Shown piece after piece: positions 1-9,266 of a stretch of 52,557 nt of DNA. The translations under genes were made by a program, and so were the position numbers. Position 1 is the stretch's first letter. Each line of letters opens with the position of its first letter. The notes under the pieces are model-generated. The model did no database searches, was not told the origin of the DNA, and saw only the letters and a program-made list of their open reading frames with translations. The DNA lies in assembly GCA_003211315.1 (NCBI GenBank), contig QCTC01000006.1, positions 1-52,557 on the forward strand, written 5' to 3'. The DNA comes from Prochlorococcus sp. AG-670-O17. GTDB lineage: Bacteria > Cyanobacteriota > Cyanobacteriia > PCC-6307 > Cyanobiaceae.

Positions 1-2
1 CA

Positions 3-128
3 ATGACTCTTATATATTTTCCTCTTAGATTTTTTTTGACTTTAACTGCTAGAAGTCGAAGATTAAAACTTCTACAAAAGATTAGAAGATTAAGGGATGA
101 GTTGGTTCAACCATATGAAAGTACATAA
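3..128 (+). CDS. Hypothetical basic protein, probably partial at the left edge
   Basis: An open frame runs from the window edge to a TAA that ends one base before the fabG stop codon on the other strand. The 41 visible residues begin at an ATG at position 3, but the frame may continue upstream, so this may be only the C-terminal part. The sequence is hydrophobic at first (about residues 3-13), then strongly basic with many Arg, Lys and Leu, and ends in Pro-Tyr-Glu-Ser-Thr. I do not recognise a family. The tail-to-tail packing against fabG and the lack of other coding sense here support a real gene, but no function can be given. Confidence 0.5.
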   Translation: MTLIYFPLRFFLTLTARSRRLKLLQKIRRLRDELVQPYEST

Positions 129-878
129 TCAAATACTCATGCCCCCATCAATACTTATTGTTTGTCCTGTTATATAGTTTCCAGCATTACTAGAGACTAA
201 GAATGAAACTAAGTTTGCTATTTGTGAACAACTACCGAGCTTGCCTAATGGTATGGCTTTGATAATCTCTTCGTTATTTAGTTTCTCAGTCATTTCTGTT
301 TCTATAAAACCTGGAGCTATAGCATTAACAGTTATCCCTCTTGAAGCAAATTCTTTTGCACAGGTTTTTGTAAAGCCAATAACACCTGCTTTAGCGGCAG
401 AATAATTTGCTTGTCCGGGATTTCCAATTATTCCGACAATAGATGAGATATTAATTATCTTTCCGCTTCTTTTTTTTATCATAAATTTTGAAGCATATTT
501 TGTACAAAGAAAAACCCCTTTTAAGTTTGTATTTAGAACGTCATCCCATTGTTCTGATTTCATTCGCATTAAGAGCCCATCTCTTGTTATTCCAGCATTA
601 TTTACAAGAATATCTATAGCACCATTTATCTTTATGATTTCTTCAAAAGCTCTACTAACAGATTCTTCTTTTGAAACATCAAATTTTAATTTATGAACTT
701 TGCCTCCAGACTCTTTAATTAGATTTACAACTTCTTCAGCTTTTTCATCAGACGAAGAATAATTTATTATGACTTCTGCACCTAAATTACTAAGTTCTAA
801 GGCAATTTCCTTCCCAATGCCTCTGCTAGCCCCTGTAATTAAAGCAACTTTACCTGTTAAAGATTCTGTATTTGACAT
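129..878 (-). CDS. fabG: 3-oxoacyl-[acyl-carrier-protein] reductase
   Basis: NADPH-dependent reduction of 3-ketoacyl-ACP in each round of type II fatty acid synthesis, in the cytosol. The 249-residue length is normal for FabG. The classical short-chain dehydrogenase motifs are present: TGASRGIG at residues 15-22 for the dinucleotide, NNAG at 93-96, Ser145/Ser146 before the catalytic Tyr159 and Lys163 (YSAAK), and a C-terminal TGQTISIDGGM stretch typical of FabG. It is divergent from ispD across a 93-bp AT-rich gap that must hold both promoters. Its stop abuts the small partial gene to the left. Assignment to FabG rather than another SDR rests on the full-length match to the FabG pattern. Confidence 0.95.
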   Translation of the reverse strand: MSNTESLTGKVALITGASRGIGKEIALELSNLGAEVIINYSSSDEKAEEVVNLIKESGGKVHKLKFDVSKEESVSRAFEEIIKINGAIDILVNNAGITRDGLLMRMKSEQWDDVLNTNLKGVFLCTKYASKFMIKKRSGKIINISSIVGIIGNPGQANYSAAKAGVIGFTKTCAKEFASRGITVNAIAPGFIETEMTEKLNNEEIIKAIPLGKLGSCSQIANLVSFLVSSNAGNYITGQTISIDGGMSI

Positions 879-971
879 TGTGAAATTTTTATAATTTAAA
901 ATCGTAGTACTATTTGTGCAAACATATTACTTTTATTTATAATTATCTAGAAAATATAAACTCAAATTATT

Positions 972-1643
972 GTGCATGTACTAATACCCGCGGCAGGCAG
1001 TGGTAGCAGAATGAAAGCTGGAAGAAATAAATTACTTATTGAATTAGAAGGGGAATCTCTTATTTTTTGGACTATAAAATCTGTATTATCTGCAAGTTTA
1101 GTTAGCTGGGTAGGAATAATTGGGCAGCCGAATGATAAACAAGAATTATTAAAATCAGTAAAAAATTTTTCTAATAAAATCAAATGGATAAATGGTGGAG
1201 ATACGAGGCAAAAGTCTGTCTTTAATGGTTTAAATTCCCTTCCATCTACTGCTGAGAAAGTTTTAATTCATGATGGTGCTAGATGCTTAATTGGTCCCGA
1301 CTTAATAAATAAATGTGCTATAGAATTAGAACAAAATGATGCAGTTATTTTAGCTACCAAGGTTACCGACACAATAAAGATTGTTGATAATGGAGGTTAT
1401 ATAAAGGAAACACCAAATAGACAAAATTTATGGGCAGCTCAAACGCCTCAGGGTTTTTTAGTAAAGAGATTAAGAAAAGCTCATGAAATGGCAATTGAGA
1501 AAAATTGGACGGTTACAGATGATGCCTCACTATTTGAAATGTTAAATTGGCAAGTAAAAATAATTGAGGGAAATTCTGCAAATATAAAAATTACATCACC
1601 ACTAGATCTGAAAATAGCAAAACTATTTTTAAAAGATTTTTAA
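972..1643 (+). CDS. ispD: 2-C-methyl-D-erythritol 4-phosphate cytidylyltransferase
   Basis: Transfers CMP from CTP to MEP in the non-mevalonate isoprenoid pathway, which supplies carotenoids, the chlorophyll phytyl chain and quinone tails. The nucleotide-binding loop PAAGSGSRM is at residues 6-14 with Lys20 after it. GGDTRQKSV (75-83), HDGAR (100-104), QTPQGF (157-162) and TDDAS (182-186) complete the family pattern. I chose the GTG at 972 because the HVLIPAAGSGSRM core begins right after it, so no room remains for a later start. The 223-residue length is normal. Its stop overlaps the stop of the convergent LD-carboxypeptidase gene by four bases (TTAA). Confidence 0.94.
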   Translation: MHVLIPAAGSGSRMKAGRNKLLIELEGESLIFWTIKSVLSASLVSWVGIIGQPNDKQELLKSVKNFSNKIKWINGGDTRQKSVFNGLNSLPSTAEKVLIHDGARCLIGPDLINKCAIELEQNDAVILATKVTDTIKIVDNGGYIKETPNRQNLWAAQTPQGFLVKRLRKAHEMAIEKNWTVTDDASLFEMLNWQVKIIEGNSANIKITSPLDLKIAKLFLKDF

Positions 1644-2512
1644 TAAGAAGGGATATGAATAATAAGTTTTCCATCGTTCCCATTTAATGTTGCTTCACAA
1701 CCTAAAGGGATGCATGCATTACCAGATAAATGTCCAATAGGAAGGTCAAAAAGAATAGGAATATCGAATTCTTGAAGCCTCTCAATTATTAATTTTTTGA
1801 GTAAGCCGTTCCATTCAGGTGTAAACACTTCATCTGAAAAACTTCCGAATCCAATACCTGAAATCTCATTCAATTTGTTTGTCATTCTCAAGTAAGTTAG
1901 CATTCGATCAATTTTATAAATGTCTTCGTTTATGTCCTCAAATATTATTATTTTCCCTTTTAATTGAGGGAAATGATCAGTACCAATTAGAAGAGATGCA
2001 ATAGTTAGATTAGAAACAACAATTTCTCCTTTTGCGATGCCTTTTTTTAAAGGTAAACCCTTAATATCATCAACATATCCCTCAAAAAGTAAATTTCTTA
2101 GTCTTTTTAAACTCCATTCAGGTTCTTTAAAAAGAGTAGTAATCATAGGTCCATGAATCGAGCCAAAAGATCCTTTTGAATATTTTGATAACAACAGTGA
2201 ACAGGTATCAGAGAATCCAATCATCAACCCATTACCCCAATTTGGATTTTTTTCTAAAAGTCTTGCGGCGCCCCATCCACCTTTAGCGAAAATGATGACT
2301 TTCTTATTTTGAGCTTTTTCAAGTTCTTCAAATCTTGTTTGATCATCTCCAGCAAAATACCCAAACTTTCTTGAGAGGATATTATTGTGAACAATCTTCA
2401 ATCCCCAAGTTTTTAAAATATCTATGCCCTTTCTAAAATCCTCCTCCTTATCTATAAAAGAGCTTGGAGCTAAAATTTGAATCTCATCTCCTTTTTTTAA
2501 TTTAACTAGCAT
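1640..2512 (-). CDS. Peptidase S66 family LD-carboxypeptidase
   Basis: Serine peptidase of the family that cleaves the L,D bond of the murein tetrapeptide during peptidoglycan recycling; members also include microcin-immunity proteins. The expected triad can be placed: nucleophile Ser101 in GFSDT (99-103), Glu192 in FED (191-193), and His261 in PIGHLSGNA near the C-terminus. A GGWGAAR stretch at about 78-84 and SIHGPM at about 118-123 are also family signatures. The 290-residue length is typical. There is no signal peptide, so a cytosolic recycling role is likely. The gene is 12 bp downstream of the UbiA gene on the same strand and probably shares its transcript. Confidence 0.88.
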   Translation of the reverse strand: MLVKLKKGDEIQILAPSSFIDKEEDFRKGIDILKTWGLKIVHNNILSRKFGYFAGDDQTRFEELEKAQNKKVIIFAKGGWGAARLLEKNPNWGNGLMIGFSDTCSLLLSKYSKGSFGSIHGPMITTLFKEPEWSLKRLRNLLFEGYVDDIKGLPLKKGIAKGEIVVSNLTIASLLIGTDHFPQLKGKIIIFEDINEDIYKIDRMLTYLRMTNKLNEISGIGFGSFSDEVFTPEWNGLLKKLIIERLQEFDIPILFDLPIGHLSGNACIPLGCEATLNGNDGKLIIHIPSY

Positions 2513-2524
2513 TCTTTTTATAAG

Positions 2525-3412
2525 TTATGAGGCGATTATGAATCCCAATAATATTAAGCTTCCATATATAGATTGGTTTTTAAAATGATCACCAATTTTT
2601 TTAATGGATTGTTTACTTTCAGGAAATATTTTCAAAATATCTTTTTGCATTAAAAATCCTGTTATTAACCAAATTGGCCAAAAAATAAAAGTTAGTTGAT
2701 TGATGAAAGCACATATTGCAAGAAAACTGGAAGTTAAAAAATAACAAATTTGAATAGTTTTTTTTGTATTGGAAGCAAGGTTAACTGCGGAACTGTTTAC
2801 TCCAATTTGAATATCATATTTTTTATCAGCCAAAGCATATACGGTATCAAAACCAAAAGTCCAAAAAATTGTAGCGAGCCAGCAAAATAACAAAACAATA
2901 CTATTGATATTACCTTCGTTCGCAGCCCAAGGTATTACAACTGCGAATCCCCAGCATATTGATAAGATTAATTGCGGATATTTAAACCATCTCTTTGCAG
3001 AAGGGTAAATTAAAATTAAAGGTAAAGCAAAAAAAGCAAGAGAAAGCGAAAGTAGTCTTCCATTCTCTGGAAGCGACAAAGTTAAAAAGAAACTACATAT
3101 AATCAAGAATATAAGTATTAAGTATGCCGTTTTAGTACTGATTTTATTTGCAGCAAGAGGTCTGTTTTTGGTCCTTAAGACTTTTTGATCTATTCTTTTA
3201 TCCCAAATATCATTAGCAACACAACCTAAGCCACTAACTAATAATCCACCGATTAAAATTTTCAACAACATGTAAATGCTTGGATTTGATTCGGGCGTAA
3301 GATATAAACTCCATCCAGCAGGAATAAGTAGAATAAGTCTCCCTGTAGGCTTATTCCACCTTAATAATTCAAAAAGAATATTTATTTTAGAATTTAGGTC
3401 TTTCTTTATCAC
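2525..3412 (-). CDS. UbiA-family 4-hydroxybenzoate polyprenyltransferase (plastoquinone pathway)
   Basis: Integral membrane prenyltransferase that attaches a polyprenyl chain to an aromatic ring. In cyanobacteria the 4-hydroxybenzoate enzyme feeds plastoquinone synthesis. The two Asp-rich magnesium-diphosphate motifs are clear: NDIWDKRID at residues 67-75 and DTVYALADKKYD at 188-199. TKNRPL at 81-86 is the conserved loop after the first motif. Multiple hydrophobic segments fill the rest of the 295 residues. It is divergent from ppx over about 120 bp. Other UbiA members make heme O, phytyl-chlorophyll or tocopherol; the motif spelling and length fit the UbiA/PlqA type best, but the substrate is inferred. 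Confidence 0.86.
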   Translation of the reverse strand: MIKKDLNSKINILFELLRWNKPTGRLILLIPAGWSLYLTPESNPSIYMLLKILIGGLLVSGLGCVANDIWDKRIDQKVLRTKNRPLAANKISTKTAYLILIFLIICSFFLTLSLPENGRLLSLSLAFFALPLILIYPSAKRWFKYPQLILSICWGFAVVIPWAANEGNINSIVLLFCWLATIFWTFGFDTVYALADKKYDIQIGVNSSAVNLASNTKKTIQICYFLTSSFLAICAFINQLTFIFWPIWLITGFLMQKDILKIFPESKQSIKKIGDHFKNQSIYGSLILLGFIIAS

Positions 3413-3510
3413 AGGATCTTTATTTCATAACTTTAAATAATCTAACTAGAAATCAGGCAAATCTATAATTTAATAATCAATCTTAAGTATATTAATTACG
3501 GTATTTAGAA

Positions 3511-3527
3511 TCTCTATTTTTTAGAGA
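3511..3527 (+). promoter_or_regulatory. Small hairpin just upstream of the ppx start
   Basis: Perfect inverted repeat TCTCTA / TAGAGA with a five-T loop, ending seven bases before the ppx ATG. The AGAGA of the right arm is the most Shine-Dalgarno-like sequence available, so folding would hide it. This suggests possible translational control. The arms are short and AT-rich, so chance cannot be excluded. Confidence 0.35.
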
Positions 3528-3533
3528 ATAAAA

Positions 3534-5132
3534 ATGATACAGAAAAAAAAATTAAGTAATCTGCAAGAAAAAGATATTTTTGTAGCCTCAATTGATATTG
3601 GAACCAACTCCACTCATCTCTTAATCGCTGAAATTAATTCAGATCTCAAATCCTTTTCAATAAAATTTACTGATAAATCTACAACACGGCTAGGGGAGAG
3701 AGATGAAGAGGGAAATCTTAGTGAGGAATCAATTCAAAGAGTTTTAAAGACCCTAAAGCGTTTTAAAGAGTACTGCAAAAGTAATGGTGTTAAACAAATA
3801 GTAACTGCTGCAACTAGTGCTGTTAGGGAGGCTCCAAATGGTCGAGACTTTTTAAATAGGGTTCAAAGTGATGTGGGTATTCAAATAGAACTTATAAGCG
3901 GATCTGAAGAGGCTAGATTAATTTATCTTGGCGTTTTGTCTGGGATGGTTTTGGAAGATAAGTCTTACATAATTATTGATATAGGTGGAGGTTCTACAGA
4001 ATTAATACTTGCAGATCAAAAAGACGCAATAGCTCTTACAAGTTCTAGAGTTGGAGCTGTAAGGCTCAAAAATGATTTTTTTCTTAATAGTGAACCCATC
4101 AATAGAGAAAGATCTAATTTTTTGAGAACTTTTATTCAAGGCTCCTTAGAACCATCTATTGAAAAAATTAAAAGGAGATTACCAAGAGGAAAGACGGTCT
4201 TAATGATTGCTACAAGTGGAACTGCAATCTCACTAGGAAATTTAATTTTATCTGACCTTGGGCAGCCAAAACAAAAGATGCATGGTTATGAATTTAAAAA
4301 AGAAAATTTAGAGATTGTCTTGGAAAAATTAATTAAAATGCCAATTTCTGAAATAAAGAAAATTCCTTCACTCAGTGAAAGAAGATCAGAAATAATAATT
4401 CCAGGTGCATTAATTTTAAAAACCTCAATGGAGATGTTGAATTTTAATCAGTTGACAATTAGTGAGCGGGCCCTAAGGGAAGGATTAGTAGTTGATTGGA
4501 TGCTTCGCCAAGGAATAATAAAAAATGAATTTAATATTCAAAGTAATATTAGGAAAACTACCATAGTTCATCAGGCTAGAAAGTTTGGTGTTGATAAAGA
4601 AAGATCTGAGAAAGTTACTAATATCGCATTTCAAATCTATGATCAAACTAAAAATATTTTTCATGGCGATACTGATTTAAAAGCAAAAGAGCTCCTTTGG
4701 GCAGCCTGTAACCTTTATGATTGTGGTAAATATGTAAATATAAGTTCTTATCATAAACATTCTTGGTATTTAATTAAAAGCTGCGAATTATTGGGATATT
4801 CTCAATCCGAGACAAATAGTATTGCTTCAATAGTTAGATATCACAGAAAGACTTTACCAAAAAAAAGACATGAATCTTGGCAAAGTTTAATCTCAAAAGA
4901 AGATAAAACATTAGTACTTGAAATGTCTTTAATTTTAAGATTAGCGGCCTCTCTGGATCAAAGACCTGAAAATGTATTATCTTCTATAAAAATTAAATTA
5001 CTAAATAATATTATTGCAATTGAACTGATACCTTTAAAATCAAATCAAGATCTTCTTCTCGAAAAATGGAGCTTAGAGTTATGTAGTAAGGTGGTTAAAG
5101 AATTAAAAAATTTAGAGTTGAAAGTTGTTTAA
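3534..5132 (+). CDS. ppx: Exopolyphosphatase, Ppx/GppA family
   Basis: Removes terminal phosphate from polyphosphate (or pppGpp in GppA relatives), acting in the cytosol on the phosphate store. The ASKHA-fold phosphate loops are present: SIDIGTNSTHLL near residues 19-30, SGSEEARLIYLG at 121-132 and DIGGGSTEL at 148-156. The C-terminal half (about 330-532) carries an HD-like helical domain, as in the long bacterial Ppx enzymes. The 532-residue length fits. The first methionine is used because a small hairpin and an AGAGA run precede it. Its stop overlaps by four bases the stop of the convergent HTH gene. Confidence 0.92.
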   Translation: MIQKKKLSNLQEKDIFVASIDIGTNSTHLLIAEINSDLKSFSIKFTDKSTTRLGERDEEGNLSEESIQRVLKTLKRFKEYCKSNGVKQIVTAATSAVREAPNGRDFLNRVQSDVGIQIELISGSEEARLIYLGVLSGMVLEDKSYIIIDIGGGSTELILADQKDAIALTSSRVGAVRLKNDFFLNSEPINRERSNFLRTFIQGSLEPSIEKIKRRLPRGKTVLMIATSGTAISLGNLILSDLGQPKQKMHGYEFKKENLEIVLEKLIKMPISEIKKIPSLSERRSEIIIPGALILKTSMEMLNFNQLTISERALREGLVVDWMLRQGIIKNEFNIQSNIRKTTIVHQARKFGVDKERSEKVTNIAFQIYDQTKNIFHGDTDLKAKELLWAACNLYDCGKYVNISSYHKHSWYLIKSCELLGYSQSETNSIASIVRYHRKTLPKKRHESWQSLISKEDKTLVLEMSLILRLAASLDQRPENVLSSIKIKLLNNIIAIELIPLKSNQDLLLEKWSLELCSKVVKELKNLELKVV

Positions 5133-5620
5133 TTTTTATTTATAAGTTCTTCTTTAGGAACTTGATTTTGGAATGATTCTGAAAAAATATTAAAAATCAA
5201 AGATGAAGCTAATAGGCCTAATATTCCTGAAATTAAAATAAAGATAATAACCTCGATAGAATTCTGATTCTTCAAGCTTCGGTCATTTTTTGCTTTTATT
5301 GAGACTTCTTGAACAATTTCTTCGATGTTTACTTCTTTCCGTTCAGTTTTGAATTCGCTCATTATAAAATCTGTATCAACTTTCAGCTTTTCAGAAATCC
5401 TACGAACCATTGCTTTTATAAAAACTTTTTCCGGTAAATGATCTTCATTACCCTCCTCTATAGCCTGAAGTTGGTGAGATCCAATTTTTAAATCAGAGGC
5501 TAATTCTTCAATTGATTTGTTTCTGCTTACTCTTGCTTCTTTAATGAAATTGCCAATTCTTTTTAAAGATGAATTATTTTTGGAATTGTTGTCTGAATTA
5601 TTAGATTTTATTTCGTCCAA
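5129..5620 (-). CDS. RodZ-like helix-turn-helix membrane protein
   Basis: Residues about 20-80 form a Cro/HTH_25-type domain, with a RIGNFIKEARVSRN start and ELASDLKIGSHQLQAIEEG core. One transmembrane segment follows at about 123-145, with only a short tail after it. This layout matches RodZ-like proteins, which link the cytoskeleton or envelope machinery to the membrane, but the protein is short (163 residues) and lacks a periplasmic domain. The N-terminal 19 residues are Asn/Ser-rich and low-complexity. A direct DNA-binding role is possible but less likely for a membrane-anchored HTH_25 protein. It lies upstream of cobM on the other side of a 57-bp AT-rich gap from cobM's terminal end. Confidence 0.7.
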   Translation of the reverse strand: MDEIKSNNSDNNSKNNSSLKRIGNFIKEARVSRNKSIEELASDLKIGSHQLQAIEEGNEDHLPEKVFIKAMVRRISEKLKVDTDFIMSEFKTERKEVNIEEIVQEVSIKAKNDRSLKNQNSIEVIIFILISGILGLLASSLIFNIFSESFQNQVPKEELINKN

Positions 5621-5677
5621 AGCAATTAATTTTTCCCCAATTATAGTGTTATAAATCTATCTAACAACTTTATTCAA

Positions 5678-6433
5678 TTATTTGCCCCTAAAGAGATGCT
5701 TGTAAGATGGATTATAAAGATTAGACCTATTCGCAATAGTATTAATTGCAGGACTAACAATATAAATAGTAGTTCTAATAAGTTCTTTCTCAAGTGTAAA
5801 TTTTTCCATATCCTTCAATTCAATTAAAGATGTCCAACCATCATCCCAGGATACTCTATAACCAACAATTACTTTAGTTTCTGGAGGGTAAAATTCTAAT
5901 AAAGTTTTTTGAGAACTTTTTATGTGTCTAGCACTCAAATAAAGACATAAAGACGATTTGTGCTTAGCAAGATCTTTAAGTGATTCTTTTTCAGGCATGC
6001 CAGTTCGGCCTCCTGCTCTAGTCAAAATTATAGTTTGAGTTATATCTGGAATTGTAAGCTCGGCCTGATGATAGGCGGCAGCGACCTGAAAAGCACTAAC
6101 CCCAGGTATTACTTCAGTCTCGATATCTTTTTGTTTTAATATTTCTAGTTGTTCTTTAACTGCACCATAAAGGCATGGATCTCCATCATGCAATCTAATA
6201 ACAGTTTTACCTTCATTGAATCTTTCTATCATCATTGAAGTGATTTTTTCTAGAGTAAGTGTACTGGTTTTTATTTTTTCAGCACCTTCAAGTGAAAAAT
6301 TTATAATTTTTTCAGGAATTAAAGAATCAGCCCAAAATATAACGTCTGCAGATTCTATTTTCTTTAACGCTTTGATTGTTAATAAATCAGGATCGCCTGG
6401 ACCAACTCCAATAAAAGAGATCTTTCTATCCAT
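5678..6433 (-). CDS. cobM: Precorrin-4 C11-methyltransferase
   Basis: SAM-dependent methylation at C-11 of the corrin precursor in cobalamin (pseudocobalamin in this group) synthesis. The uroporphyrin-III C-methyltransferase fold motifs are present: [11 protein letters not shown] at residues 9-19, DGDPCLYGA at 83-91 and IPGVSAF at 109-115. The 251-residue length is standard. Among related methyltransferases, the FWADSLIP and [15 protein letters not shown] stretches fit the CobM/CbiF branch. The start overlaps the end of lgt by eight bases, so the two are translationally coupled. No other cobalamin gene is nearby, consistent with a scattered pathway. Confidence 0.9.
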   Translation of the reverse strand: MDRKISFIGVGPGDPDLLTIKALKKIESADVIFWADSLIPEKIINFSLEGAEKIKTSTLTLEKITSMMIERFNEGKTVIRLHDGDPCLYGAVKEQLEILKQKDIETEVIPGVSAFQVAAAYHQAELTIPDITQTIILTRAGGRTGMPEKESLKDLAKHKSSLCLYLSARHIKSSQKTLLEFYPPETKVIVGYRVSWDDGWTSLIELKDMEKFTLEKELIRTTIYIVSPAINTIANRSNLYNPSYKHLFRGK

Positions 6434-7319
6434 TATTTCTTGTTTTGTTTTTATATGATTTTAATCTTAAAAAAAATATTCCAATTAATCCAGAGGAAAA
6501 TAAAAAAATACTAATAAACTGGGCCATTCGTAGTCCTCCATCACAAAAGGGTGGAATTCCCCCAATACATAAAGGATCAATTCTTAAACCTTCAATCCAG
6601 AATCTTCCAAAACTATAGTTTATTAAATAAAGACAACTAATAAAGCCTGGCCTCACTGAGTTTTTATTGTTCTGTTGGTAAAAAATAGTAATCAATAATA
6701 TAAAAATTAAAAAATTCCATAATGATTCATAGATAAATGTTGGGTGGAAAAACTGGTAATTTATAAACTCTATTGGCCTATTTTGTATGGGTATGAATAA
6801 CTTCCAAGGTAAATCTGTAGGCATTCCAAAAGCTTCATTATTGAAGAAATTCCCCCATCTACCAATGGACTGCCCAAGAATAATAGATGGAATTAATATA
6901 TCTATAAAGGTCTTTAAATGAATATTTTTGGATTTACAAAAATATAAAATACATAGAAATCCTCCAATCAAGCCTCCATGGATTGCTATGCCCCCTTGCC
7001 AAATTGCAATAAAAGATGGGATTTGAATTACGTTATTAAAAAGGTTAAAAGAAGTAAAAAAGTTACTACCACTATATTGTCTCCATTCGAAAATTACATA
7101 GTACGCTCTAGCTCCAATTATTGAAGATATTATTAAAGAGGGTAAAATATCACTTATATATTGAGGATTAATATTTCTTGATTTTGCAAGCTTTTTAGAA
7201 ATAAAAAGTCCTATTACTACTGATATGGAAATTAGCAGACCATACCATCTGATAGTTAGAAATCCTAAATTTAAAAATGTGTCTCCAGGGGATTGAATAA
7301 AAGCTTGATATGTAAGCAT
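6426..7319 (-). CDS. lgt: Prolipoprotein diacylglyceryl transferase
   Basis: Moves a diacylglyceryl group from phosphatidylglycerol to the lipobox Cys of prolipoproteins at the inner membrane, the first step of lipoprotein maturation. The family signature [13 protein letters not shown] is at residues 153-165. Other conserved elements are HGGL at 114-117, RPIEF at about 181-185 and HPTFIYES at 192-199. There are about seven hydrophobic segments in 297 residues. It follows petA by 11 bp and overlaps cobM, so petC-petA-lgt-cobM form one minus-strand run. Confidence 0.95.
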   Translation of the reverse strand: MLTYQAFIQSPGDTFLNLGFLTIRWYGLLISISVVIGLFISKKLAKSRNINPQYISDILPSLIISSIIGARAYYVIFEWRQYSGSNFFTSFNLFNNVIQIPSFIAIWQGGIAIHGGLIGGFLCILYFCKSKNIHLKTFIDILIPSIILGQSIGRWGNFFNNEAFGMPTDLPWKLFIPIQNRPIEFINYQFFHPTFIYESLWNFLIFILLITIFYQQNNKNSVRPGFISCLYLINYSFGRFWIEGLRIDPLCIGGIPPFCDGGLRMAQFISIFLFSSGLIGIFFLRLKSYKNKTRNNG

Positions 7320-7330
7320 TTAAAGGTTAA

Positions 7331-8284
7331 TTAAACACCCTCAGCAGCTTGTACTTTTTCAACCTGCTTCTTCTTGAGTACTAACAGTATTTGGGTTAGG
7401 CCTACACCAATAAAAAATGCAATTAAGCCTATTATTCTATAAGGGCTTTGTAACACTACTTCAGCATCTAATTGCCCAAAACCTCCTACATTAGGGTCAT
7501 TAGTGAGAGGATCTCCTGCACTTATTTGGTCTTGTTCTTTCACAATCAGTTTAGGACCAACAGGAACAGCCTCGGTAACTATGTCCCCGTTCTCATTCTC
7601 AATATTAATTTGATAACTACCATCTTCAATAGTTTCTATTGAATTTATAGTGCCTGCAGAAGAAGAAGTGAATATTACATTGTTACTCTTGTCACCAGTC
7701 GGATAAACTTGCCCTCTGCCTCTATTTCCTCCTATATGCAACGAGTACTTTCCATAGTGATACTCTTTATTAGTAGCCGGATTAGGGGAAAGGACTGGAA
7801 AAACGATTTCTTTATTAGTATCTCCTGGTAATGGCCCGACAAGAATTATATTGTCTTTTTCTTCGCTGTAATTAGTAAAGTAAACCCCTTCGGTTTCTTC
7901 TTTTATTTCATCAGTCCACCTTTCTTGAGGAGCTAATTTAAAGCCATCAGGAAGCATAACTACAGCCCCAACTTGTAAAGGAACCTCTGAACCGTCAGCA
8001 CCTATTTCCTTTATGTTATCTTTATATGGGATTTTGACTACAGCCTTGAAAACACTATCAGCTCCAACAGATTGAGGGACCTCTGCAATAGTTGGCATTT
8101 GTGCTAGATGGCAATTGGCGCAGACTATTTTTCCTGTGGCTTCTCTGGGAGATTCGTAATTTTGCTGCGCCCAAAATGGATAAGCAAAAGAGGATGTTGG
8201 GAAAATTACAATGCTGGAAATAAACAGCAGTGTGCAGAGAAAGAAAGTTGTTTTTTTCATAATTTGGTTTTTAAAATTAATCAT
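7331..8284 (-). CDS. petA: Apocytochrome f of the cytochrome b6f complex
   Basis: Lumenal c-type cytochrome that passes electrons from the Rieske protein to plastocyanin. With the start at 8284 the protein has 317 residues. The signal peptide ends before Tyr35, the N-terminal Tyr whose amino group is a heme ligand, followed by the [11 protein letters not shown] mature start. The covalent heme site CANCH is at 55-59. A single transmembrane helix sits near the C-terminus, followed by a short basic stromal tail. A longer in-frame start at 8311 would overlap petC by 23 bases, so I prefer 8284, four bases after the petC stop with TAAGAGA just ahead. It is co-transcribed with petC. Confidence 0.97.
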   Translation of the reverse strand: MINFKNQIMKKTTFFLCTLLFISSIVIFPTSSFAYPFWAQQNYESPREATGKIVCANCHLAQMPTIAEVPQSVGADSVFKAVVKIPYKDNIKEIGADGSEVPLQVGAVVMLPDGFKLAPQERWTDEIKEETEGVYFTNYSEEKDNIILVGPLPGDTNKEIVFPVLSPNPATNKEYHYGKYSLHIGGNRGRGQVYPTGDKSNNVIFTSSSAGTINSIETIEDGSYQINIENENGDIVTEAVPVGPKLIVKEQDQISAGDPLTNDPNVGGFGQLDAEVVLQSPYRIIGLIAFFIGVGLTQILLVLKKKQVEKVQAAEGV

Positions 8285-8288
8285 TCTC

Positions 8289-8825
8289 TTAGGCCCACCA
8301 AGGATTTTCATTAGTTCTAAAATCTGTCTCTGACCACTGTTTTACAAGTACAGCATCATCATCAACATCAACATGCGCCAAGGCCAAAGATAAAGGCGCA
8401 GGTCCTCTAACTACTTTCCCATTTGTGTCATATTGACTTCCATGACAAGGACATATAAATTTATTCGCACCGCTATCCCATGGGACAACGCATCCTAAAT
8501 GGGTACAAATAGCATTTAGTCCGAATTCTCCTATATCTCCTTCACTGTTAACAATTAAGTAAGTTGGATCTCCTTTGAGACCTTGCACTAAACTTCTATC
8601 TCCTGGTTGATGACTTGCTAGCCAACCGGTCTTTGTTACAGGGTTACCTAATTCATCTTTTGCAGAAGTTCCGCCACCGCCGCCGCCAGCTCTTAATGGC
8701 ATAAAATAATTTGCTACAGGATATAAAGCTCCTAATGCGACACCAGTTGCTGTTCCAAATGTAAGAAGATTCATAAATTGCCTTCGACCCATGGATGGGA
8801 CGTCATTGGAACTTAATTGAGTCAT
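8289..8825 (-). CDS. petC: Rieske iron-sulfur protein of the cytochrome b6f complex
   Basis: Carries the [2Fe-2S] cluster that takes electrons from plastoquinol. The cluster-binding boxes are CTHLGC at residues 107-112 and CPCHGS at 125-130. The N-terminus holds a twin arginine (GRRQFMN, 13-19), a hydrophobic anchor at about 22-44 and a Gly-rich hinge at 47-52, as expected for a Tat-targeted Rieske protein. The 178-residue length is normal. The Tat translocase gene tatC lies less than 500 bp away, beyond the divergent DUF3067 gene. petA follows four bases later. Confidence 0.97.
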   Translation of the reverse strand: MTQLSSNDVPSMGRRQFMNLLTFGTATGVALGALYPVANYFMPLRAGGGGGGTSAKDELGNPVTKTGWLASHQPGDRSLVQGLKGDPTYLIVNSEGDIGEFGLNAICTHLGCVVPWDSGANKFICPCHGSQYDTNGKVVRGPAPLSLALAHVDVDDDAVLVKQWSETDFRTNENPWWA

Positions 8826-8948
8826 TCGATACTTGAGACTGTTATTTATTAGTTATTATGAATCAAATTGCATGATTTCTGTTGCAAATAGATAGGACTT
8901 TTAATAATTTAAAGTATAAGTTTTTATGAGATTGTTTATTATTAAATT

Positions 8949-9266
8949 ATGAACCCTTTGGTAGTAGATGAGATTATCCATTACTTGATTCATCGATGGG
9001 GTAAAAAATATGACTTTAGACTTTTTAAAAGAGGAAAATATTTATATTTTCAAATGATGTGGGGTTTTTTAGGACAAGAATCTTTTCCATTAAATGAAGT
9101 GGAATATAAAAAATCAATAGCAGATAAAATTGAAATATTAAATAGATGCGGTTATTCAGATGAAGTAAGGGAATGGCTTAAAAAAGTAAATTCAAGACCA
9201 AGATTAGGAAGAGCTGTAAGCCTTCAACTACACATTAATGAGAGGATGAAAGAGTTTTTGATTTAA
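8949..9266 (+). CDS. DUF3067-family cyanobacterial protein, function unknown
   Basis: A 105-residue soluble protein with the pattern I associate with DUF3067: an N-terminal helix, a HRWGKKYDFRL strand, an MMWGFLGQESFPL core, and a PRLGRAVSLQLHINER C-terminal box. No cofactor-binding cysteine cluster is seen. It is divergent from petC, and its last 32 bases overlap the 3' end of tatC tail to tail. The position between the Rieske gene and the Tat translocase suggests, by inference only, a role linked to cytochrome b6f or Tat-dependent assembly. The family name is from memory and would need a profile search. Confidence 0.75.
   Translation: MNPLVVDEIIHYLIHRWGKKYDFRLFKRGKYLYFQMMWGFLGQESFPLNEVEYKKSIADKIEILNRCGYSDEVREWLKKVNSRPRLGRAVSLQLHINERMKEFLI

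Noticed and set aside
6216..6458. 80-codon plus-strand frame opposite cobM and lgt
   Set aside because: Both opposite genes have strong family motifs, so this is a shadow frame.
8108..8314. 68-codon plus-strand frame opposite the petA signal peptide
   Set aside because: The petA heme site and signal peptide explain this DNA.
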